A stretch of DNA of 64,000 nt from positions 124,001 through 188,000 of the forward strand of contig NC_012520.1 in the NCBI RefSeq assembly GCF_000010805.1. The letters run 5' to 3'. The stretch is from Rhodococcus opacus B4. Its GTDB lineage: Bacteria; Actinomycetota; Actinomycetes; Mycobacteriales; Mycobacteriaceae. The notes below the pieces were generated by a model that saw only the letters and a list, made by a program, of their open reading frames with translations, was not told the DNA's origin and ran no database searches. Below are positions 56,165 to 64,000 of this stretch, in pieces; within the stretch, counting starts at the first letter, position 1, and each line of letters opens with the position of its first letter. The position numbers and the translations under genes were made by a program.

Positions 56165-56839
56165 ATGCGAATCCTCTTGGTCGAGGACGAGGCCCGACTG
56201 GCCGAGACCGTGCGGCGTGGACTGACGGCCGAGGGCTTCGTCGTCGATGTCGCGCGCGAGGGATGCGACGGGCTCGAACAGGCCGTGACCGGAGATTTCG
56301 ACGTGGTCGTGCTCGACATCATGCTGCCCGGCATGCACGGCTACCAGATCCTGCGGGAGCTGCGCGCACGCCAGGTGTGGACTCCGGTGCTCATGCTCTC
56401 GGCCAAGGACGGCGAATACGACCAGGCGGACGCCTTCGACCTCGGCGCCGACGACTACCTGACCAAGCCGTTCTCGTTCGTGATCCTGGTGGCGCGGTTG
56501 CGCGCCCTGCTGCGGCGCGGGGCCCCCGAGCGGCCGGCGATCCTCACCGCGGGCAACCTGGCACTCGACCCGGCCCGCCGGCGCGTGAGCCGGGGGGAGG
56601 ACGTACTCGCCCTGACACCCCGCGAGTACGGGGTGCTCGAATTCTTGCTGCGGAACAAGGGGGACGTCGTCAGCAAGGCGGAGATCCTGCGCTCGGTGTG
56701 GGACAGCAACTACGACGGCGACGACAACGTCGTCGAGGTATACATCGGCTACCTGCGGCGAAAGATCGACGCACCGTTCGGCATGGCCACCATCGAAACG
56801 GTGCGCGGCGTCGGCTACCGGCTACTCGACGCCCAATGA
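56165..56839 (+). CDS. OmpR/PhoB-family response regulator
   Basis: 224 aa from ATG 56165. Receiver domain with acidic pair VEDE, phospho-acceptor Asp in VVLDIMLPGMHGYQ, Thr/Ser at MLSAKDG and Lys in YLTKPFS. The C-terminal winged helix has LTPREYGVLEFLLRNKGDVV and VVEVYIGYLRRKID then IETVRGVGYRLL. The probable partner kinase is at 48192-49628 on the other strand, 6.5 kb away, separated by the ABC/FtsX operon and the PAP2 gene, which are candidate targets. Confidence 0.93.
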   Translation: MRILLVEDEARLAETVRRGLTAEGFVVDVAREGCDGLEQAVTGDFDVVVLDIMLPGMHGYQILRELRARQVWTPVLMLSAKDGEYDQADAFDLGADDYLTKPFSFVILVARLRALLRRGAPERPAILTAGNLALDPARRRVSRGEDVLALTPREYGVLEFLLRNKGDVVSKAEILRSVWDSNYDGDDNVVEVYIGYLRRKIDAPFGMATIETVRGVGYRLLDAQ

Positions 56840-56846
56840 CCGAATC

Positions 56847-57332
56847 TCACACCCGCTGGATCAGCCGCGCGAACGCCCGCAGGACGGCCTCCCAAAAATC
56901 GAGGCCGATCACCACCAGGGCACCGGTCGCGGCGGCCGACAGCACAACATGGACCGAACGACGTCCCGCCCGCTCCCAGTACACGTCACGAAGATTCAGC
57001 CACAAGGCGAACTCGTCCAGCGTGAGCGCGGCACCGACACCGAACAGCGCGGCAACGACCGGATGGTCGCCGTAACCGAAGGCGAACGCGAGATATCCGG
57101 TCACCAGCAGCAGCACGATCCCGGGCACCAGATGATGAACATGGGTGCCCCCCACCCGCACATTCCGCACGAACCGGCTGCCCCGCCGAACCGCGTGCGT
57201 GATCACCCGCACCCCCACGAAGCTGACCAGGAACGACGCCAGCACCACGAATGCCCCCAACTTGCCCTCGTCCACGATCCGCGAGTGGAACACTTCCACG
57301 ACTTCCTCGACGAAGCGGGCGATATGGTTCAC
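56847..57332 (-). CDS. Integral membrane protein of unknown function
   Basis: 161 aa, four or five spans, with the conserved-looking segments VGGTHVHHLVPGIVLLLVTG and LTLDEFALWLNLRDVYWERA then GRRSVHVVL. The His-His and Asp-Glu motifs at membrane borders recall metal-binding membrane enzymes, but I do not recognise an activity. The GTG start (57330-57332) overlaps the stop of the upstream decayed gene (GTGA). It ends 8 bp from the convergent response regulator gene. Confidence 0.7.
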   Translation of the reverse strand: MNHIARFVEEVVEVFHSRIVDEGKLGAFVVLASFLVSFVGVRVITHAVRRGSRFVRNVRVGGTHVHHLVPGIVLLLVTGYLAFAFGYGDHPVVAALFGVGAALTLDEFALWLNLRDVYWERAGRRSVHVVLSAAATGALVVIGLDFWEAVLRAFARLIQRV

Positions 57333-57724
57333 ACCATCTGCTCCTCACCCCGCCGGTCGCCGCCCGGGTCATTTTGCTGGTCATGCGGCACACAGCGGCC
57401 CAACCTAGAGGGTAAACGTTCGCCGAGCCGATTCACGGCCTTCGCGGTGTCCTCCGGACCGATTCCCGCCGGACTGACCAGTAGGCGCGCCCTCGCCAGT
57501 CGGCGCCGACCGCGACCACCGAAGAACAGCGCGGAGACCGCGTACCCCAACTGGAGCCGCTCTCCCGCAAGTTCACCGGCCGCGGTGCCGAGAGTGAATG
57601 TGAACTGGATCGCCAATCAGTAGAACCCTTCGCGGCCAGTGGTGTCGATGCTATGGATGGACAGGGTGCGCTCGCTCGCGTACCCGAGCACGAAGGCCGC
57701 TATCAGTGCGATACCGAAGATCAT
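57329..57724 (-). pseudogene. COG4705-type membrane protein remnant with in-frame TGA
   Basis: Reads MIFGIALIAAFVLGYASERT, LSIHSIDTTGREGFY, a TGA at 57617-57619, then LAIQFTFTLGTAAGELAGER. The gene at 57899 has the matching text RTLSIHSIVTVPRELFYWLA, so the TGA replaces a TGG Trp codon. After SALFFGG the frame becomes Arg-rich and is probably shifted. It keeps a 4-bp overlap with the next gene. Confidence 0.65.
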
Positions 57725-57898
57725 GGTGGTGGCCTCGAGAGACCGGTCAGGGTTGTCCGGGATGAGTGTCCCGACCACGCTCAGCAGAATCACTGCACCA
57801 ATACAGCGCCGGAATGGACTCTGTGCCCTTCTGCGGTCCGATGCGGCGGGCGGCCGCCGCATCGGTGGGACGCCGGTCCGTGCCTTTGCACGATTGCC

Positions 57899-59188
57899 TT
57901 ACCGAAGCGCGGTCAACAGTGCGGTGAGGGTCTGGGTCTCGGTCGCGGTGTCGGGTTTGCTGGCGCGTAGTGCGTGCAGGACGCTGTCGATCTGGCCGTC
58001 GAGGACGGTCCAGGTGGTTTCGTCGAGTGGGCGCAGCGTCGTCTCGTCGTCGTCCCACGCCGTTTCGAGGTCCTTGATCCGGGCTGTCGCGTCTGCCTGG
58101 TCGCCGGCCTGGACTTTCCCGAGGGTGTCCTCCGCGATGGTGCGGAACTGCGCTATCTCTGTCGGCGGGAAATGCGCTGACACCTGACCCGGGGTGAGCG
58201 TTGTGATCACGGGTGTGGTGCCGGTTTCCTCGTCGCTCGCCGCGGTCGCGTGTGGCTGCCCGGCCGCCCAGATGAGCAGCGCGCCGGTGGCGACGGCGAC
58301 GGCGACGTAGTACCCGAGCATGATCCGCTCGCGCGTCGGATGCGTGGTGATGGTCGTTGTGTGGGTTTGTTCGTGCTCTTCGATGACGTCGCTGCGGGTG
58401 AGCGTGAGGTACACGACCGTCGCGAGGATGGCGGTGAGGAAGATGGCGCTGGTGAGGGCGGTACCCAGGCCGAGTCCGTGATCGGTCGACGGGGATGCGA
58501 GCCAGTCGCCGAGGTTCGCGCCGAGTGGGCGGGTCAGGATGTAGGCGAGCCAGAAGGAGAGCACAGCGTTCGCGCCCAGACGCCAGCCGATCACGATCAA
58601 CACGATCAGGCCGGCCGGCAGGAGCACCGATACACCGGGTCCCCAGCCGGTGAGGTCGAGTGTCCAGTCGCCGGCCGCGGTACCCAGGGCGAAGGTGATA
58701 AGTACTGCGAGCCAATAGAATAACTCTCTGGGCACCGTGACGATGCTGTGGATCGACAACGTCCGCTCGCGAACAAACCACACGGCGAAGACGATGGTCA
58801 GGGCCGCCGCGAAGACGCTCGTGCTCAGGGCGAGCGGAATGCCGAGAACATCGGTCAGGATGTCGGTGTAGAGCGTGCCGGTCACGCTGAGCACGACGAC
58901 CGTCAGCCAGTAGACGAATGGCTCATAACGGGAAAGGCGCAACTGCCACCCCAGAACTGCGGCAAGGATGACCGTGAAGGTGAGGGCGGTGGTGTTCAGA
59001 CCGAAACCCAAGGTCATGTTGATCCAGTCGGCGAAGCTCTCGCCCACGGTGGTGCAGAGGATCTTGATGACCCAGAACCAGACGGTGATCTCGGGCACCT
59101 TACTCAGCATCGCGCGCTGGGCTTTGATCGTCTCGGATCTCGTTGCCTCGTCCACAACGTCCGACCGTAACGCCACGTGGCTGAACAT
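57899..59188 (-). CDS. COG4705-type membrane protein with extra C-terminal domain
   Basis: 429 aa. The first 280 residues form about eight spans with the four repeated motifs in degenerate form: TVGESFADWINMTLG, TGTLYTDILTDVLG, LGTAAGDWTLDL and LTRPLGANLGDWLASP. A ninth span (IMLGYYVAVAVATGALLIWA) leads to an exported or cytosolic helical domain of about 110 aa (TLTPGQVSAHFPPTEIAQFR; LDGQIDSVLHALRASKP) that resembles a small heme- or cofactor-free helical bundle. ATG 59188 was taken; ATG 59110 (MLSKVPEITVWFW) fits paralogue starts equally well. Confidence 0.72.
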   Translation of the reverse strand: MFSHVALRSDVVDEATRSETIKAQRAMLSKVPEITVWFWVIKILCTTVGESFADWINMTLGFGLNTTALTFTVILAAVLGWQLRLSRYEPFVYWLTVVVLSVTGTLYTDILTDVLGIPLALSTSVFAAALTIVFAVWFVRERTLSIHSIVTVPRELFYWLAVLITFALGTAAGDWTLDLTGWGPGVSVLLPAGLIVLIVIGWRLGANAVLSFWLAYILTRPLGANLGDWLASPSTDHGLGLGTALTSAIFLTAILATVVYLTLTRSDVIEEHEQTHTTTITTHPTRERIMLGYYVAVAVATGALLIWAAGQPHATAASDEETGTTPVITTLTPGQVSAHFPPTEIAQFRTIAEDTLGKVQAGDQADATARIKDLETAWDDDETTLRPLDETTWTVLDGQIDSVLHALRASKPDTATETQTLTALLTALR

Positions 59189-59918
59189 TCGCTGAGGGTT
59201 CGGTCAACGCCTGCCCCGCCCTCCCCATGTCACGAGTGATCTGTCGTCCGGTTCGCTCTACTGCCTATGTCAGTTTTCGCCGGCCGGCGCAATGAGGACC
59301 GGCGGATCTGGCTCGCGAGGAGGGGTTGCCTCGCCCTGACTGGGTATCCCGAGCGGCATGATGGTTCATCGGAATCGATGTACGCAAGCGCCCCACGAAT
59401 GTCGACGAAACCACTGGGGCCCCAGCAAACTGCCACCCATCACCGCTGCGCTGGGGGTGCGGGGTGAGAATCAGTGATCGATCCGTGTCCATCGCTGTGG
59501 AGATGACCCCACGAGTCTGCGCTCGAGGATGCGAAGTACTTCCGTCCCACCGTCGCCGCTGGCCTTGCGGCAAGCACTGAACCGCGCCATTGATCTGACG
59601 GTTTCCATTGTACGAGAGACGATACCAAGCGCGATCGATGACCCATTCGGGAAGGTCGCGGTCCCGGTGTGCCGAACACAACGGTTCTTGGATGGAATCG
59701 GTCGACATATTGTCGGGTCGGCGGCAGGCGCTGCGCAAGTTGTCCGCGCGGCGCTTTGTCCCCGCGGCGCTGCATGCTCTGACGACCTCGGATACGCCGT
59801 CACCCCTCGCCCGGTCACCTGACCCGCACAACACCACCGCGATCTGCTCGGCTCCGCTGCGCTCCGCCGGGAGAATGTACCCGTCGGCACCAGGCGCAAG
59901 ATCACCTCACTATCGGGG
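59189..59918. other. Unassigned stretch of about 730 bp
   Basis: No recognisable gene on either strand. A minus-strand frame (59265-59837) has low-complexity, Arg-rich content without domains. No repeats or RNA genes were noticed. Confidence 0.45.
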
Positions 59919-60296
59919 TTATTCGCGCATGTGGTCGTGCCACTCGCCCCCGTCGCCGCCGTTTGCAATCAGAACAATCGCCGCGATCGCATAGAGGACG
60001 ATCGCGAGCAGCAGTAAGCCACCGAAGATCCATAGTGACAGTTGCCCGAGCTTACGCACCCGCCGAGAGGCGTACTCGGCGCCGTCAAGATCGCCCTCTG
60101 CCCACCTGGGATAGACCTCAAACGCGTGGTGAAATGCCGAGAACGCCAGTGGCCAGAAGAAGAGCACCGACACCACCGCCCAGCCGGCGTTGCTGCTGGG
60201 TCTCGCCCTGACCGACTGGCCGTCGGTTGGGTCGCGGGCGGGCTCGGTCCGAGTGGGCCGCTCATCAGGCGCGGGTTCCGATGATGGATTGACCAT
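59919..60296 (-). CDS. CD225/dispanin family membrane protein
   Basis: 125 aa: a Pro/Glu/Arg-rich N-terminal arm of about 40 residues, first hydrophobic segment (GWAVVSVLFFWPLAFSAFHH), a loop EVYPRWAEGDLDGAEYASRR, and second segment LSLWIFGGLLLLAIVLYAIA. This is the CD225/IFITM-like two-segment arrangement; bacterial function unknown. GGAGG within the ATGGAGGTCGCG stretch points to ATG 60296 rather than the ATG 12 bp upstream. It is divergent from a COG4705-type gene, and the same pair occurs at 34697-36132. Confidence 0.82.
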   Translation of the reverse strand: MVNPSSEPAPDERPTRTEPARDPTDGQSVRARPSSNAGWAVVSVLFFWPLAFSAFHHAFEVYPRWAEGDLDGAEYASRRVRKLGQLSLWIFGGLLLLAIVLYAIAAIVLIANGGDGGEWHDHMRE

Positions 60297-60778
60297 CGCG
60301 ACCTCCATATCTGTAGAGACCGTTCCGCATCGACGATACGTGCCTTACGCTGAGGATTCGCTGAGTGCTCCATGATCGATTTCGGGTGTGGTCGCCGTGT
60401 TCGCTGTCGTGGCGCGGCGCCTCTCGATCACCGCGCCGCGCGAGTAGCGAGACCACTGGGTAGGTCCGCCGTCCCTCAGAGTGCTCTCGGCGAATCCGGT
60501 CACTCCGGATGTGCATGCCATCCCGGACGATGTCGACCACGGTTCCCGAGGTCACCTCTCCTTGGAGGGGTTCGATCGCGCAGATGCCGACACGCAGTGA
60601 TCCATTCTTCGGACGCGGTAACGACATCCGGGTGGGCCTGCCATGTATTGGTCAAGTCGCGCAAGAGGTATGGGCGCACAACGAGAACCCCTCTCAGCGG
60701 ACCCACAGCATTGGATGGCCATAGTGGGTGCCGGGGTGAATGTGATTGCCGACCACGGAGAAGAGAGGAGATCGACCT
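60297..60778. other. Intergenic region, about 480 bp, between divergent membrane-protein genes
   Basis: Contains the upstream regions of the CD225 gene (minus) and the COG4705-type gene (plus). A minus-strand frame (60265-60627) contains RVGICAIEPLQGEVTSGTVV but no known domain, and is not supported as a gene. Confidence 0.4.
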
Positions 60779-61675
60779 ATGTCATCGGTTGCGCCCGGAT
60801 CGCATGGACCCGATCATCCGTCACGGTATGTGATGCGCAAACTTCCTCACATCACCCTGACTTTTTGGATGTTGAAGATCGTCGCGACCACTTTCGGGGA
60901 AACCGGTGGCGACCTGCTCGCGCAGACCTTGGAGGTCGGCTACCTGGTGAGCACGCTCGTCTTCTTCGCGATGTTCCTTGTCGCTGTCGTGGTGCAGCTG
61001 CGGGCTCGGAAGTTCCATCCCGCCATCTACTGGACGGTCATCGCGCTCACCAGTACCGCCGGCACCACCCTGTCGGACTTGATGAACCGTACCGGAGGAA
61101 TCGGTTACACGAAAGGCGCGATCCTGCTCACCAGCTGTCTCGCCGTCGTGTTCGTAGTCTGGTGGCGCAGCGGGCAAACCCTCGACGTCGAAAATGTCGC
61201 GAGCTTCAAAGGTGAAGTGTTGTATTGGATCGCGATCCTTTTCTCCAACAGTCTCGGCACCTCCAGTGGGGACTTCCTAGCTGACGACCTCGGCATCGGT
61301 TTCCGGGATAGTGCGGTGGTCCTGTCCGCGGTCATGTTGCTGCTGTTGGCCGCACACTACTTCACCCGGATCAACGCCATGTTGTTGTTCTGGATCGCAT
61401 TCGTCCTCACCCGTCCCCTCGGCGCCACCGCAGGCGACTCCTTGAGTAAACCGATCGAAAAGGGCGGATTGAACTGGGGCACCATGTGGACATCGGCGGC
61501 GCTGCTCGCCGCAATGGTCGGGTTGATCATCTACCAGGCCATACACCTGCGTCATCACCCTCTCGATCCTCTGCCAGCTCCGATCGACCGGCGCACAGGT
61601 GATCGGCAGAAGCCCAACGGCGCCCTGGTCCCCGAAGACCGCGCGGAGCGGGTCACTGCCGAGGGATCCGCTTGA
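60779..61675 (+). CDS. COG4705-type multi-span membrane protein
   Basis: 298 aa from ATG 60779 behind AGAGGAGA. About eight spans with the four repeated motifs FGETGGDLLAQTL, AGTTLSDLMNRT, LGTSSGDFLADDLG and LGATAGDSLSKP. It is very similar over the membrane part to 35371-36132 and has a longer hydrophilic C-terminus. The repeated small-residue/Asp motifs suggest a pseudo-fourfold pore or carrier; the substrate is unknown. Confidence 0.78.
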   Translation: MSSVAPGSHGPDHPSRYVMRKLPHITLTFWMLKIVATTFGETGGDLLAQTLEVGYLVSTLVFFAMFLVAVVVQLRARKFHPAIYWTVIALTSTAGTTLSDLMNRTGGIGYTKGAILLTSCLAVVFVVWWRSGQTLDVENVASFKGEVLYWIAILFSNSLGTSSGDFLADDLGIGFRDSAVVLSAVMLLLLAAHYFTRINAMLLFWIAFVLTRPLGATAGDSLSKPIEKGGLNWGTMWTSAALLAAMVGLIIYQAIHLRHHPLDPLPAPIDRRTGDRQKPNGALVPEDRAERVTAEGSA

Positions 61676-62243
61676 CCCGCCGTGGCCGATACATGCCCGG
61701 CGCTGCGCGTAGGTGCGACCCGGCGAGCTATTGCCGGTCACCGGGTTGTGCGTCGGTGTCGTCGCCGGCGCAGGTTTGTCGGAGGAACGCCGATGAGGCC
61801 GAACGTGTTTCGTGCTCATCTGAATCCAGCGGGAGAGGTCTCGCGCCTCGGCCCCTGGTCGCCTCCTGCCACGGGACCTCCACCGCCGACAGGGAAAGGA
61901 ACCACCGAAGCGGGTCCATCCCATAGGAACGCTGCGTGCCGTCGACCGGCCCAGGTCGGACAGATACGCCGTCACAGCGGCTTCGAGCGCTTGGTCTATA
62001 GCAAGACCGCGGCCGCCGCACCGGAGGTTCCGGGCTGGGGCTGGCCATCGACGCCGCACACAACGGGGCCGTCCGGCTCGCAGACGGCCCGGACGGCGGC
62101 GTTCGCGTCATCGTCGAACTTGCCGTACGTGGACCTGACCACCCCCGGCCGATCTCGCCGAATAGCCAGCGCCAGTAGTACCCCGGTCCCGGAAGGTCTG
62201 TGCGGTGGCCCACGATGCCTCGAGCACGGTGATGTGCGCCGGT
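61676..62243. other. Unassigned stretch of about 570 bp
   Basis: Minus-strand text such as VLLALAIRRDRPGVVRSTYG and KFDDDANAAVRAVCEPDG looks protein-like and may be a decayed gene downstream of the esterase, but it changes frame and I cannot assign a family. Confidence 0.35.
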
Positions 62244-63560
62244 TCAGGGTGTGATCGCGAGTCGTCGACCCAACCAGGGGAGTTCCTTCTCCAGACCGGC
62301 CGACCACACCTCGAAGGTGTGACCGCCGGGGAGCTCGGAGTAGTGAACATCCATACCGGCATCCCGGGCGGCGATGGCGAGCAGTTGCAGCGCCTGCTGA
62401 GCCTCGGGATCGGCGGAGCCGGCGACGAATGCGCCGGCGCTGTCCGGGTACCGGTGGGTGTGGAGCAGGTCGAGGGGGTTGATGCGGCGAAAGGCCTGCT
62501 CGTCGCCGGCGAACACGTCGGTGACGGTGCGGCGGTGGTCACCGAGGCCTGGTTCGATCTGCCCGGACAGGTCGAGGAAGGTCGGGTAGATGTCGGGGTG
62601 CGCGGTGGCCAGTTGGAGGCTGCAGGTTCCGCCGTAGGAGAGCCCTCCGATTGCCCAGCCTTGCGGGTCCGGATCGATCTGGAAGGTGCTCTTGACCCAG
62701 TTCGGGACGTCGGTACCGAGGTAGGTGTCGACATTGCCGAGGTGCGAGTCCACGCACGCCGGGTTGCCGAATTGAGTGCCCGTCGCGTCGGCGACGACGA
62801 CAACGGGCGCCAGGCCGGCGTGCTGTGCGGAAAAGGAGTCCATGGTCTCGACCAGTCGTCCGCCGGCCAGCCAGTCCTCGGGGCCGCCGGGTACCCCGGC
62901 CAGCAGCACCAGTACCGGCAGAAGGGGGCGTGGCTCGGCGAAGTATGCCGGTGGGAGGTAGACGATGGCGGGTCGTGCCTCGAATCGAGACACCGTCGGT
63001 GGAATGGTCCCGGTAGTGACCGCTCCGGTCGCGGGCATGGCTGCCGGCGCTTCCCACACCGGGGAAAGCGGATCCCGATCGACGGCGGTCCGGTCGGTGC
63101 CCCTGATCTGGTCGAGGGCGAGTGTGCGGTAGTCGGGAATGCCCAGGATCGACCCGAGTGTCGGGTAGGCAGCGAACAGGACATTGATCTGGCCAGCCGC
63201 GGCGATGACGACGACAACCGAGGAAAGGGCGATCGCGGTCGCTGTCACCGGGTAGCGGCGGTCGCGGCATCGGAAGAACGCCCGCAACGTCGCCAACAGG
63301 ACGGCCAGCACCGCGACGCCACCCCAGAAGTAGACTCGCCGGTCGAGTATGTCGGGAAACGGCTTCCAGACCCTTTCGACGATCCACACCGATCCCACCG
63401 CCAGCGCCACGGCACCACAACCGGCGAGGGGGACACCGACGAGCAGCCATCGGCGGCCGCGGCGGAGGAGTAGAACACCGAGACCGATGACCACGGCGAC
63501 CGTCAGTGCGGCCCGGATCGGTCCGGACAGCAATGACCACCCGGTCAGTTCGCTGAGCAT
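62244..63560 (-). CDS. Membrane-anchored alpha/beta hydrolase (esterase family, PF00756-like)
   Basis: 438 aa. Four N-terminal spans (AALTVAVVIGLGVLLL; WLLVGVPLAGCGAVALAVGS; FWGGVAVLAVLLATLRAFF; ALSSVVVVIAAAGQINVLF) are followed by an exported hydrolase domain: IVYLPPAYFAEPRPLLPVLV, nucleophile Ser in GGLSYGGTCSLQLA, and catalytic His in YSELPGGHTFEVW. This arrangement is found in mycolic actinobacteria near cell-wall genes and recalls mycolyltransferase-like esterases. ATG 63560 gives the first span directly at the N-terminus; the longer frame upstream is not supported. Confidence 0.87.
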   Translation of the reverse strand: MLSELTGWSLLSGPIRAALTVAVVIGLGVLLLRRGRRWLLVGVPLAGCGAVALAVGSVWIVERVWKPFPDILDRRVYFWGGVAVLAVLLATLRAFFRCRDRRYPVTATAIALSSVVVVIAAAGQINVLFAAYPTLGSILGIPDYRTLALDQIRGTDRTAVDRDPLSPVWEAPAAMPATGAVTTGTIPPTVSRFEARPAIVYLPPAYFAEPRPLLPVLVLLAGVPGGPEDWLAGGRLVETMDSFSAQHAGLAPVVVVADATGTQFGNPACVDSHLGNVDTYLGTDVPNWVKSTFQIDPDPQGWAIGGLSYGGTCSLQLATAHPDIYPTFLDLSGQIEPGLGDHRRTVTDVFAGDEQAFRRINPLDLLHTHRYPDSAGAFVAGSADPEAQQALQLLAIAARDAGMDVHYSELPGGHTFEVWSAGLEKELPWLGRRLAITP

Positions 63561-64000
63561 CGGATCGGCGCACCCTTCCTCCCGACGGGGCCCGGACTGT
63601 GCTGTTGACGCCGGTACCACCGCCGCGCTCCCCACCCAAGCGGCTCTTCCCAGTTGGCAGTGGCATTGATGTCGGCCGGGCGCGCGCCGCCATGATCGGC
63701 AGGCGAAGGCCAACCGTACCCGTCCGCAGATAATGCGGCCACAACTCGATTGTTGCCACACGTGGCGTTGACGGAGACGACGGCAGCGGTGTCGGTGTGT
63801 GGATCGACCCGCAACGGTGCCTCCCGGCGCCAGTCGAGGGTCAGCAAATGCGTTCCTCGGGAGAGCCGCTGGACGAAGCCGTATCCGGCCAACTCTCCTT
63901 CCGGGACTTGCCAGCCGATGTGTTCGGTTTGTCGACGACCTCCCGAACACCGGACCGCGGGTGACCAGCTGCTCGAACACCGCCGGCAACTCGGTCTCCG
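63561..64000 (-). pseudogene. Unrecognised protein, partial and frameshifted
   Basis: Minus-strand text TELPAVFEQLVTRGPVFGR at the window edge appears to continue one frame over with WQVPEGELAGYGFVQRLSRG, then RREAPLRVDPHTDTAAVVSV and GWPSPADHGGARPADINATA. The family is not recognised. The gene would be the upstream neighbour of the esterase and starts outside the window. Confidence 0.4.

Noticed and set aside
62108..63473. Alternative frames in the esterase region (369 and 422 aa)
   Set aside because: They overlap the membrane-anchored esterase, which has clear spans and catalytic motifs; the alternatives have none.
1..64000. CRISPR array
   Set aside because: No regularly spaced short direct repeats and no cas genes were seen.

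Overview
The window is GC-rich actinobacterial DNA. The protein styles (CD225/dispanin proteins, DUF4189-like secreted protein, Lgt, CrcB/FluC pair, FtsX-type ABC system, many IS families) best fit Rhodococcus or a close mycolic-acid relative. The density of insertion sequences and decayed genes suggests a plasmid or genomic island rather than core chromosome. The genus is an inference from protein style only.

Layout. (1) 1-11.1 kb: a metabolic or stress cluster. It holds a hemerythrin-like protein, three SRPBCC-fold proteins (one frameshifted), a lipoprotein, a cytochrome P450, a TetR regulator, a frameshifted glycosyltransferase, an aldehyde dehydrogenase and two SnoaL-like proteins. An IS5-family element interrupts it, and one SnoaL gene lies between 34-bp inverted repeats. 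(2) 11.1-17.1 kb: an IS5-family element, an IS701 element seated in the CTAG at its end, a small secreted protein, an IS30 remnant carrying the 3' part of a group II intron, and a truncated tyrosine recombinase. (3) 17.1-44.4 kb: a 27.4-kb region bounded by two inverted 6,266-bp copies of a nested element. Each copy is an IS3-family element split by an IS30 element and by a 3.5-kb Tn554-like unit with two tyrosine recombinases. The Tn554-like unit has opposite orientations, relative to the IS3, in the two copies. Between the copies lies decayed cargo: a truncated TIR protein, an IS630 remnant, a second IS3 remnant hit by a 463-bp insertion with 8-bp target duplications, an Abi-like remnant, a frameshifted NRPS with its upstream methyltransferase, a decayed phoU, and membrane proteins (DUF2231, CD225, COG4705 type, DedA). 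(4) 44.4-64 kb: mostly intact genes. These are a universal stress protein, two FluC fluoride channel genes behind a probable fluoride riboswitch, lgt, a histidine kinase and response regulator bracketing a lipoprotein/ABC/FtsX operon, a PAP2 phosphatase, two further COG4705-type proteins, a second CD225 protein, and a membrane-anchored esterase.

How it works together. Region 4 reads as an envelope-stress block: the two-component pair probably controls the lipoprotein-ABC-FtsX exporter and its small secreted repeat protein, and the FluC pair handles fluoride. Region 3 is a transposon graveyard in which defence-type genes (TIR, Abi), an NRPS operon and phoU have been eroded. Many frameshifts lie in short homopolymer runs, so some pseudogene calls could be sequence errors. 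The most unusual feature is the Tn554-like unit at the same nucleotides of an IS3 transposase gene in both orientations.
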